Origin: Bacillota bacterium
Lineage (GTDB): Bacteria; Bacillota; Clostridia; Christensenellales; Aristaeellaceae
Assembly: GCA_023398575.1 (NCBI GenBank)
Contig: JAEWSC010000063.1
Span: 1 to 64,000 of the forward strand
Length of the DNA stretch: 64,000 bases
Direction: 5' to 3'
In this document: piece after piece, positions 57,956-64,000 of the stretch
Layout of the letters: the number at the start of each line of letters is the position of its first letter
How positions within the stretch are numbered: the first letter of the stretch is position 1
Notes under the pieces: model-generated
What the model saw: only the letters and a program-made list of their open reading frames with translations
Told to the model about the DNA's origin: nothing
Databases searched by the model: none
Program-made: the position numbers and the translations under genes

Positions 57956-59149
57956 CTATTCAGCCTTGCGCAAGGCCTCAAAGGGTCGTAAGACATCTGC
58001 AAGCTTTTTCAATGCTTCTTTTAGCACCGGCTGCGGGCAGGCGATATTGATCCGTTGATAGCCTTCGCCACCGGGGCCGAACATGCGGCCGTCATCCAGC
58101 CATAGCTTGGCTTGATGCACAATCAAGCGGTTCACTTCGCCTGCATCAAGGCCAAGATCACGCATATCCAGCCAACAAAGGTACGTCCCCTCGGGCCTGA
58201 GGAGTTTTACCTGGGGCAGGTTTTCCTTTAAAAAGGTATCCACAAAGCGCAGGTTGCCGCCCAAATAAAACAGCAGCTCGTTCAACCACATTTCGCCCTT
58301 TGCATATGCCGCCTTGCAGGCTGTGATGCCCATCACATTGGGCTGACTATAGCCGGAGGCGGCTATTTCATTGACGAACAATTCCCGCAGGTTCCTGTCC
58401 GGTATAAAAATGTTGGACAATTGCAGGCCGGCCAGGTTGAAGGTTTTGGTGGGGGCGGTCAGCGTGACCGATATCTTTTCAAATGCCGGCGCAACGCCAG
58501 CAAAGATATGGTGCTGATAAGCGGGGTAGACAAAATCCTGGTGAATTTCATCCGCTACAACGATGACATTGTGCGCAAGACAAATTTCGCCCAGTCGCAC
58601 AAGCTCTCGGCGAGTCCAGACCCGGCCTACCGGGTTATGGGGGCTGCACAGCAGGAAGAGCTTGACGTGGTTGTCCACGATGGCCTGTTCAAAGCCTTCA
58701 AAGTCGATTTCATAATGTCCATCCTTTAGCACCAGGGGATTTTCAATCAGCTTGCGGCGATTACGCAGTATACAATCGGAAAAGGGATAATACACCGGCG
58801 GCTGAATCAGCACAGCGTCACCAGGCGCTGTATAGGCACGTATGGCCGTAGCAATGGCGTATACCACCCCGGGGGTTTTTACCAGCCATTCCGGCTGTAT
58901 TTCAAAGGAAAACCGGTTCAAAAACCAGCGGAAGAGAACGGCAAAATAATCATCCCTTGTGTCAGAATAGCCGAAGATGCCGTGGCGGCTTTTTTCTGTT
59001 AGGGCCTTGATAACGCAGTCTGGGGCGGGAAAGTCCATATCCGCAACCCAAAGGGGCAAAATGTCCTCGGGCATGCCGCGCTTTTTCGCAAAGTCATACT
59101 TTAGGCTGTCGGTGTCCAGTCGGTTTACAATGCTGTCAAAATCGATCAT
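57956..59149 (-). CDS. MalY/PatB-type pyridoxal phosphate C-S lyase
   Basis: 397 residues, aminotransferase fold type I. MIDFDSIVNRLDTDSLKYDFAKKRGMPEDILPLWVADMDFPAP is the PatB signature; LLCSPHNPVGRVW and the Schiff-base lysine K235 in TAPTKTFNLAGL follow. PatB/MalY enzymes cleave cystathionine or other cysteine S-conjugates to thiol, ammonia and pyruvate. It overlaps the upstream trans-sulfuration gene by 4 bp, so the two form an operon for breakdown or interconversion of sulfur amino acids. Confidence 0.92.
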   Translation of the reverse strand: MIDFDSIVNRLDTDSLKYDFAKKRGMPEDILPLWVADMDFPAPDCVIKALTEKSRHGIFGYSDTRDDYFAVLFRWFLNRFSFEIQPEWLVKTPGVVYAIATAIRAYTAPGDAVLIQPPVYYPFSDCILRNRRKLIENPLVLKDGHYEIDFEGFEQAIVDNHVKLFLLCSPHNPVGRVWTRRELVRLGEICLAHNVIVVADEIHQDFVYPAYQHHIFAGVAPAFEKISVTLTAPTKTFNLAGLQLSNIFIPDRNLRELFVNEIAASGYSQPNVMGITACKAAYAKGEMWLNELLFYLGGNLRFVDTFLKENLPQVKLLRPEGTYLCWLDMRDLGLDAGEVNRLIVHQAKLWLDDGRMFGPGGEGYQRINIACPQPVLKEALKKLADVLRPFEALRKAE

Positions 59150-60294
59150 ATTGCATCCCTCCCCGATATGGCCTGAGTTAGGTCGCTTTTCAAATCGTCC
59201 GGGTCTTCCAGCCCCACGGAAAAGCGAAGCAACTGGTCGGTGATGCCCTTCTTCTCTCTTTCCGCAGGCAGCAGGTCTGCGTGGGTTTGAAGCATGGGAT
59301 AGGTGATCAGCGATTCCACGCCGCCCAGGCTTTCGGCATACTGTATGATGCGTACACCTTCCAGAATTCTGCGCGCCGTTTCAGGCGCATCCACCTGGAA
59401 GGAGAGCATGGCCCCGAACCCCCGTGCCTGGCGCAAGGAAATGGCCCGTTGCTTATGATCTGGAAGGCCGGCATAGTAAACCTTGGTGATATGGGGTTGG
59501 TGAATAAGCCACTGGGCCAGCTCCATGGCCGTTTTTTGCTGGCGTTCCATGCGCACAGCCAGGGTCTTGATACCCCGAATCGTCAGCCAGCTATCAAAGG
59601 GGGAAAGGCAAGCTCCTGTGGTTTTGTAGATAAAGCGCAGGCGCTGGCTAAGCTCGATATCTTTCACAACCAGGAATCCTGCCATTGTGTCGTTATGGCC
59701 GGCCAGATACTTGGTTCCGCTGTACAGCGAGATGTCCGCCCCAAGATTCAGCGGTTTTTGCAGATATGGCGTTAAAAAGGTGTTATCTACGATCAATAAC
59801 AGTTGATGGGCACGGCAGATGGCGGCTGCCGCAGAAATGTCCGTAACAAGCATCATGGGGTTGGAAGGTGATTCAATAAATAGTGCCTTTGTGTGCTTTG
59901 TAATCAGCGGCTCAATGCCAGTTAAGTCTGTGGTATCGGTAATGCTGAATGTCAGCCCGTTTTTCTTGGCGATATGCTCGAACAAGCGGTGAGAGCCGCC
60001 ATATAAATCATCGGAGGCTATGATATGATCGCCGGGTGAGAAAAGCTCCATCAGCGCTGTAACGGCTGCCATGCCGGTGGAAAAGGCAAGCGCATCAACG
60101 GCATCTTCAAGAGAACACATCGTTTGCTCCAAATGTTCCCTCGTCGGGTTTTGCTGCCGCGCATAATCAAACCCTGTGCTCTGGCCAACACCAGGATGGG
60201 CAAAGGTGGCAGACTGGAAGATAGGTACGCTGATGGCCCCTGTGTAGTCGTACTTCTTCTGGCTGCCGTGAATACAGCATGTTGAAATATCCAT
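59146..60294 (-). CDS. cystathionine gamma-lyase/synthase-type trans-sulfuration enzyme
   Basis: 382 residues from ATG with start base 60294. Cys/Met metabolism PLP fold: YARQQNPTREHLEQTMCSLE, FSTGMAAVTALM, SDDLYGGSHRLFEHIAKKNGL, and the PLP lysine K195 in LYSGTKYLAGHNDTMAG. Members include cystathionine gamma-synthase, gamma-lyase, beta-lyase and homocysteine-forming enzymes; the sequence alone does not decide. Upstream promoter TTGACA-17-TATTAT. Operon with the PatB-like gene. Confidence 0.92.
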   Translation of the reverse strand: MDISTCCIHGSQKKYDYTGAISVPIFQSATFAHPGVGQSTGFDYARQQNPTREHLEQTMCSLEDAVDALAFSTGMAAVTALMELFSPGDHIIASDDLYGGSHRLFEHIAKKNGLTFSITDTTDLTGIEPLITKHTKALFIESPSNPMMLVTDISAAAAICRAHQLLLIVDNTFLTPYLQKPLNLGADISLYSGTKYLAGHNDTMAGFLVVKDIELSQRLRFIYKTTGACLSPFDSWLTIRGIKTLAVRMERQQKTAMELAQWLIHQPHITKVYYAGLPDHKQRAISLRQARGFGAMLSFQVDAPETARRILEGVRIIQYAESLGGVESLITYPMLQTHADLLPAEREKKGITDQLLRFSVGLEDPDDLKSDLTQAISGRDAI

Positions 60295-60342
60295 AACCAC
60301 CACTCCCAAGCACACAATTCATATCAATCAGGTATGAAAAAG

Positions 60343-60371
60343 ATAATATGCGGTACAAACTATTTTGTCAA
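60343..60371 (-). promoter_or_regulatory. sigma-A promoter of the trans-sulfuration operon
   Basis: Minus strand TTGACA (60371-60366), 17-bp spacer, TATTAT (60348-60343), 49 bp before the start codon. Confidence 0.8.
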
Positions 60372-60536
60372 TACCTATTTCATATTTTTTCAGTAGGATT
60401 TATGTTGGATGAAAAGCCAACTGAAGATAAAACGAGGACTTTCCCTTTATTGTTCTGCGTCGGTGCATAAAAGCGGTGAACTCGTACGTTTCTTCTCATG
60501 AAAGATGGAATAATTTTACCAGTAAGGGGTACTGAT

Positions 60537-62246
60537 ATGCGAAAGCTTAGCTGTGTCGTGATCGTCATCTACCTATGGACTGTCTTATCAGGTTTTACCC
60601 AATCGCCCGCCCTTACTATAGAATATACGCCTGAGGATGCTGCCATATATTTTATGGATACGCTGAAAGAAGGCAGCTGGCAGTATGTGGCAAATCTTTG
60701 TACCGATCCTGACGAGTTTGTTAAGTGGACACCTCCATTTGTGACCAAATATCTGGTTTTCCCCTCTATTGATGATATAGCGGTAAAGCAAGTCAAGGTT
60801 ATCGGCGATACGGCGGAGGTCATATTGTCCCTGTCTGCAGCGGACTTTGGCTTCATCGATGAGGTTGGCTTTACACTTGCCGACAATTTTTTGTGGGAGC
60901 TATGCCTGGCTGATGAATATGCGGCGGAAGATAGCGTAGTTGACGAAAATTGGGTTTGGTTGATCAATGGCTCCAGCGATTTGATGACACAGGTGAGACA
61001 GCACCGCAAACAGAATGAAATTCCTTTTTCACTGAAAAATGTGCAGGGGAAATGGCTGATCGACCTTGCGGCGACAAAGAAGCTCAGACAGATGCCTTCG
61101 CTGGAGTTTGCTCCACTATCATACGGGAGATTAAGCTATGACTATGCACAGAAACGGTATTATGCATTGGACGCGCTACACGAAAAGGTAATTTCGAATA
61201 TACTGGACATGGAATGGGATAATTGGATGCAAAGCATTACGGCGGATGATCTTTTCGCCGCGCTCGGTCAGCCCAAGTGGAACGTATGGCTCCGTTTGCA
61301 GGCACAAGGGGATGCTGAGGGTCTTTACGGGTTTTCTGCCAGCGATTCAAAAGTGCAATGTGCACCTGGGCTGGTGAAATATCCTGTATTTGGATTTACG
61401 GTTCAAGACCGGCATTGGGCAGTAATCGGCGGGCAGCTCCGCGGTGTGTTGGAAATGCATGTTCCGGAAGCAACTGAAAAGCCGCTTGGGGATATCTCCA
61501 TCCATTGCAGGCGGCGTATGAACCTGTGGACACCCCTGTATTATGAGGAAGAACTATCTTTTTCACTGGATGATGTGCCATATGATTCGGGATGCCCTAA
61601 AGATGGCGTATCCATAACGGTCAACCATTGTATGCGGGTCGAGAAAGCTGAACTGGATATTACGAATAGAAAACTGAAAAGTGATAACATGGGATCAATG
61701 ATGGAAAATGCGTTCTATACCGACAGCCCTGACGATACTGTTCTTTTCAATGCATATAAGGAAATCGGCGACCTTCCCCTTCTCAACAACGAATATGCAT
61801 TATATCGATTGGAAGGCACGATGAGAAAGGAACAGGGAGAGTTTGGGGTATACGACGTGACCTTTGATCTTGCAACGCCGGTTCATGGCGTGTGGGTGGA
61901 AGCCTTTGAGCAGTGCTCCAGTGAATGTGGTGAAATAGTTGGAAACAACCTCATGGGGGCGGAGAGCACTTGCCTGGAAAAGCTGCAAAGCAGTTTTGAT
62001 GTAATGGTGCTTGTGCGCATCGATGGAAGGTCGGAGCAGGAGCTAAACACTTTGCTCCGTTCGCTGCAAATTGCCGCAACCTTTTCTTGCGAGGAATGGA
62101 ACTTCTCCTATGAGCAGCACGGCACGACCACCCGCATTGGCCCCCGGAGCACACTGCCGATTGATCTTTCCAATATGGAATATTGGCCTGGGACAGCGGA
62201 GGATTTACCCAGGGATGACACGATCTATGCTGACGCTGGTAAATGA
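60537..62246 (+). CDS. large secreted protein of unknown function
   Basis: 569 residues from ATG at 60537 behind AAGGGGT. A signal peptide (VVIVIYLWTVLSGFTQSPA) without a lipobox, an N-terminal domain with helix-strand alternation (YTPEDAAIYFMDTLKEGSWQYVANLCTDP, FSLKNVQGKWLIDL) reminiscent of DUF4878/NTF2-like lumazine-fold proteins, then a larger beta-rich region with several Cys pairs (IHCRRRMNLW, EQCSSECGEIVG). No recognised family. Single gene between the sulfur island and the DUF6440 gene, with no partner. Likely surface or periplasm-side factor. Confidence 0.65.
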   Translation: MRKLSCVVIVIYLWTVLSGFTQSPALTIEYTPEDAAIYFMDTLKEGSWQYVANLCTDPDEFVKWTPPFVTKYLVFPSIDDIAVKQVKVIGDTAEVILSLSAADFGFIDEVGFTLADNFLWELCLADEYAAEDSVVDENWVWLINGSSDLMTQVRQHRKQNEIPFSLKNVQGKWLIDLAATKKLRQMPSLEFAPLSYGRLSYDYAQKRYYALDALHEKVISNILDMEWDNWMQSITADDLFAALGQPKWNVWLRLQAQGDAEGLYGFSASDSKVQCAPGLVKYPVFGFTVQDRHWAVIGGQLRGVLEMHVPEATEKPLGDISIHCRRRMNLWTPLYYEEELSFSLDDVPYDSGCPKDGVSITVNHCMRVEKAELDITNRKLKSDNMGSMMENAFYTDSPDDTVLFNAYKEIGDLPLLNNEYALYRLEGTMRKEQGEFGVYDVTFDLATPVHGVWVEAFEQCSSECGEIVGNNLMGAESTCLEKLQSSFDVMVLVRIDGRSEQELNTLLRSLQIAATFSCEEWNFSYEQHGTTTRIGPRSTLPIDLSNMEYWPGTAEDLPRDDTIYADAGK

Positions 62247-62382
62247 GCATAGCAGGCTGGCAGGAATAGCAGCAAAAAGCAGGGTTTCAAACACGCAGGC
62301 GCGGCATTCTGCCTTTCCGGGCAGGACTGTTTAAGTAAAAGCCGAATTAGCATATCTGTAAGTGGATAAGGGGGAGTGTTTT

Positions 62383-62577
62383 ATGTCAGATAAGCGCTTT
62401 ATCAAGATTTATTCTCAGGGTACTTTCAATTGCACGGAAATATGGGTGGACAAGGAGACAGGTGTCAATTACCTTTTCCGTCAATCCGGCTATGCGGGCG
62501 GCATGTCCGTATTGCTGGATAAGGATGGAAAGCCCGTTATTTCAAAGCTTTCGCCCATGGAGCAGGAGATGTACTAA
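62383..62577 (+). CDS. DUF6440 family small protein
   Basis: 64 residues from ATG at 62383 (AAGGGGGAG ahead). The block IWVDKETGVNYLFRQSGYAGGMSVLLDKDGKPV is characteristic of DUF6440, short cytosolic clostridial proteins with two beta strands. No membrane or signal segment. Function not known; it stands alone between the secreted protein and the attenuator region. Confidence 0.8.
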   Translation: MSDKRFIKIYSQGTFNCTEIWVDKETGVNYLFRQSGYAGGMSVLLDKDGKPVISKLSPMEQEMY

Positions 62578-62672
62578 TGTGAGCACAGAAAATGTACAAA
62601 TGGTACTCTACCTGGTTTGAGTGGAGCATGTAAACCAATGGTTTATGTCTGCTGTCCACTGTCGAATTTCGC

Positions 62673-62702
62673 TTGACAGCGGCAGCCGCTATCCATTACA
62701 AT
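62673..62702 (+). promoter_or_regulatory. promoter of the ABC exporter leader
   Basis: TTGACA (62673-62678), 18 bp, TACAAT (62697-62702), 28 bp before the leader ATG. Confidence 0.7.
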
Positions 62703-62730
62703 AATATCATCAAACGAGGGAGGTGGCAGT

Positions 62731-62796
62731 ATGACAGCCAGATCAAGCATCATGCAGAATCAGAAGTTGTATTGCCTTATCCTTGGGGCTAACTAG
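62731..62796 (+). CDS. 21-residue leader peptide of the ABC exporter
   Basis: Short frame beginning MTARSSIMQNQ and ending LYCLILGAN, with GGGAGGT 7-8 nt before its ATG at 62731 and a promoter just upstream. The segment AATCAGAAGT (62758-62767) inside it is perfectly complementary to ACTTCTGATT in the terminator that follows. This arrangement matches ribosome-mediated attenuation as in the Bacillus bmrB-bmrCD multidrug exporter system; the peptide sequence differs from BmrB. A stalled ribosome would decide between pairings. Confidence 0.7.
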   Translation: MTARSSIMQNQKLYCLILGAN

Positions 62797-62828
62797 CTTT
62801 TGCGCTGGCGCATTTTCGCCTCTTGTAT

Positions 62829-62863
62829 AAAGCACTTCTGATTTTTGTAAGGGGTGCTTTTTT
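62829..62863 (+). terminator. attenuator terminator ahead of the ABC exporter
   Basis: Stem AAAGCACTTCT (62829-62839) / AGGGGTGCTTT (62850-62860) with two G-U pairs, loop about 10 nt, followed by a run of T to 62863. Located 39 bp before the exporter start, so it can stop transcription before the gene. ACTTCTGATT (62834-62843) overlaps the left arm and loop and pairs with leader-ORF bases 62758-62767. Confidence 0.75.
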
Positions 62864-62902
62864 GCATGCTTTTATTCATGTGAAAAAGAAAGAGGAGAAT
62901 GC

Positions 62903-64000
62903 ATGAACGCTCGCTTCAAACGGTTTTTATCTTATTACAAGCCTCACATCACCATTTTTTCTCTGGATATGGGCTGTGCCCTTGTATCCGCTGGAATCAC
63001 ACTGCTGCTGCCTCTCCTTTCCCGATATATGACCAAGCAGGTGCTGGTGCAGGCAAACAGTGATGCCATGTCCCAAATTTTACTGTCTGGCGGGGCTATG
63101 CTCGCTTTGATTCTATTGCAAATCGGCTGCAATATGATTTACACCTCCCAGGGCCATATCATGGGTGCGAAAATGGAAACGCGCATGCGGGCGGAGCTGT
63201 TTACCAAGTATCAGCAGCTTTCCTTTTCGTTTTATGACGAGCAGAAGATCGGGCGGATGATGTCGGTGCTCAGCAATGATGTGCTGTCTATGACTGAGCT
63301 TTTTCACCATGGGCCGGAGGATGTGCTGATGTTTATCATCAAGTTTGCCGGCGCCTTTATCGTGCTGATTAACATCAATGTATCGCTGACCATTGCGGCC
63401 TTTTCCCTTTTGCCTTTTATGCTTCTGTATGCGCTGTACTTTAACAAACGAATGAAGGCTGCTTACAAGCGCAGCCGGGAGCGGATTGCCGACGTCAATG
63501 CCCAGGCGGAGGATTCGCTCTCCGGCATACGCGTAGTGCAATCCTTTGCAGGGGAAGCGGCAGAGGAAGCAAAGTTCGCCGTGGAAAACGGACGGTTTCT
63601 AAACAGCCGCAAGGATGTATACCACAACGAAGCCTATTTTTATGAGGTGATGGAGGCCTTTCCCAAGATATTCACCCTGGTCATCTTGGTGTTCGGGGGC
63701 GTCAGCATCCAAAGAGGCGTGATGGATCTGGCGGATTTGCTGGCCTTTATGATGTACGTTTCCAGCCTGAACGAACCGATCCACACGATTTTGAACTTCA
63801 TCCGCCTTTATCAGGAAGGGAGCACGGGCTATGCCCGGTTTATGGAAATGATGGAGACGCAGCCGGACATCCGCGACCGGGAGGATGCCCTGCCCCTTCC
63901 TCATGTAGCGGGTCAAATCACCTTTGATCATGTGACCTTTCAATACAAAGAAGACCAGCCCCCTGTCTTGCAGGATTTTTCGCTTTGCGTTGCCGCAGGT
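62903..64000 (+). CDS. ABC multidrug exporter (TMD-NBD half transporter), truncated by window end
   Basis: The first 366 residues are present from ATG at 62903 behind AGAGGAG. The transmembrane domain starts RFKRFLSYYKPHITIFSLDMGCALVSAGITLLLPLL, with the cytoplasmic loop ADVNAQAEDSLSGIRVVQSFAGEAAEEAKF, and the ATPase domain begins (ITFDHVTFQYKEDQPPVLQDFSLCVAAG) where the window ends, just before Walker A. This is the ABC-B/MDR half-transporter type, e.g. BmrC/YheI-like. A second half may follow outside. The leader and terminator upstream predict antibiotic- or translation-dependent expression. Confidence 0.9.
   Translation, partial: MNARFKRFLSYYKPHITIFSLDMGCALVSAGITLLLPLLSRYMTKQVLVQANSDAMSQILLSGGAMLALILLQIGCNMIYTSQGHIMGAKMETRMRAELFTKYQQLSFSFYDEQKIGRMMSVLSNDVLSMTELFHHGPEDVLMFIIKFAGAFIVLININVSLTIAAFSLLPFMLLYALYFNKRMKAAYKRSRERIADVNAQAEDSLSGIRVVQSFAGEAAEEAKFAVENGRFLNSRKDVYHNEAYFYEVMEAFPKIFTLVILVFGGVSIQRGVMDLADLLAFMMYVSSLNEPIHTILNFIRLYQEGSTGYARFMEMMETQPDIRDREDALPLPHVAGQITFDHVTFQYKEDQPPVLQDFSLCVAAG

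Noticed and set aside
60167..60358. Second frame overlapping the trans-sulfuration gene start
   Set aside because: Out-of-frame shadow; the annotated gene has a strong promoter and matching family N-terminus.

Overview
The window is from a spore-forming member of the Clostridia with moderately high GC. The evidence is the sporulation and germination set (bofA, spoIIR, sleB, ypeB and a cysteine/proline-rich coat-like protein with a sigma-K-type promoter), strong GGAGG ribosome binding sites, frequent TTG and GTG starts, and a Firmicutes-type housekeeping order. Protein style (DUF6106, DUF6273, DUF6440, SH3/PG-binding proteins) suggests a gut clostridium near Christensenellales or Oscillospirales; that placement is only an impression. 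No rRNA, tRNA, CRISPR array, transposase or prophage was seen.

Layout. 1-3.2 kb: 3' -truncated ftsK/spoIIIE and a DUF3298 secreted protein (minus). 4.0-14.1 kb: a long plus-strand housekeeping run: Asp23/AmaP/DUF2273, nusB, a TsaD paralogue, folD, xseA, xseB, ispA, a DUF212 membrane protein, DUF6106, and a cysteine desulfurase paired with thiI. 14.2-19.7 kb: bofA (minus), then a glycolytic cluster cggR-pgk-tpiA-gpmI with a promoter and partial CggR-type operator in front of cggR and two similar two-hairpin RNA elements before pgk and tpiA. 19.8-28.6 kb: accessory genes, a coat-like protein, and a cytosolic signalling module (multi-PAS kinase, receiver, receiver-GGDEF-HD-GYP). 28.8-45 kb: cell-surface proteins (SH3/PG-binding; MBG/Ca-repeat; beta-propeller plus solute-binding fusion), two MerR regulators, a VanY-like carboxypeptidase and small metabolic enzymes. 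45.4-48.1 kb: spoIIR-sleB-ypeB. 48.2-50.9 kb: hydrolase, flavin-type protein, MarR regulator, PHP phosphoesterase.

50.9-60.3 kb looks like a sulfur or polar amino-acid island. A strong promoter is followed by a 13-codon peptide (MINRQRRRCPRAA) with its own Shine-Dalgarno, then a UroD/MtaA-like protein, two tandem solute-binding proteins, two permeases and an ATPase. Next to it are an MFS exporter, a PatB-type C-S lyase and a trans-sulfuration enzyme. The window ends with an ABC exporter preceded by a second leader ORF and an intrinsic terminator. A 10-nt segment of that leader is perfectly complementary to the terminator's left arm and loop, which is the layout of a ribosome-mediated attenuator.

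At least four families of non-coding repeats are scattered between genes. The most striking is a roughly 200-nt structured element (three copies); in two copies it is flanked by a matched pair of locus-specific hairpins and in the third by a 17-bp direct repeat. Predicted secreted proteins in the window carry signal peptides but no lipobox cysteine, including three solute-binding proteins that would normally be lipoproteins. All functions are read from sequence by eye; no database search was run.
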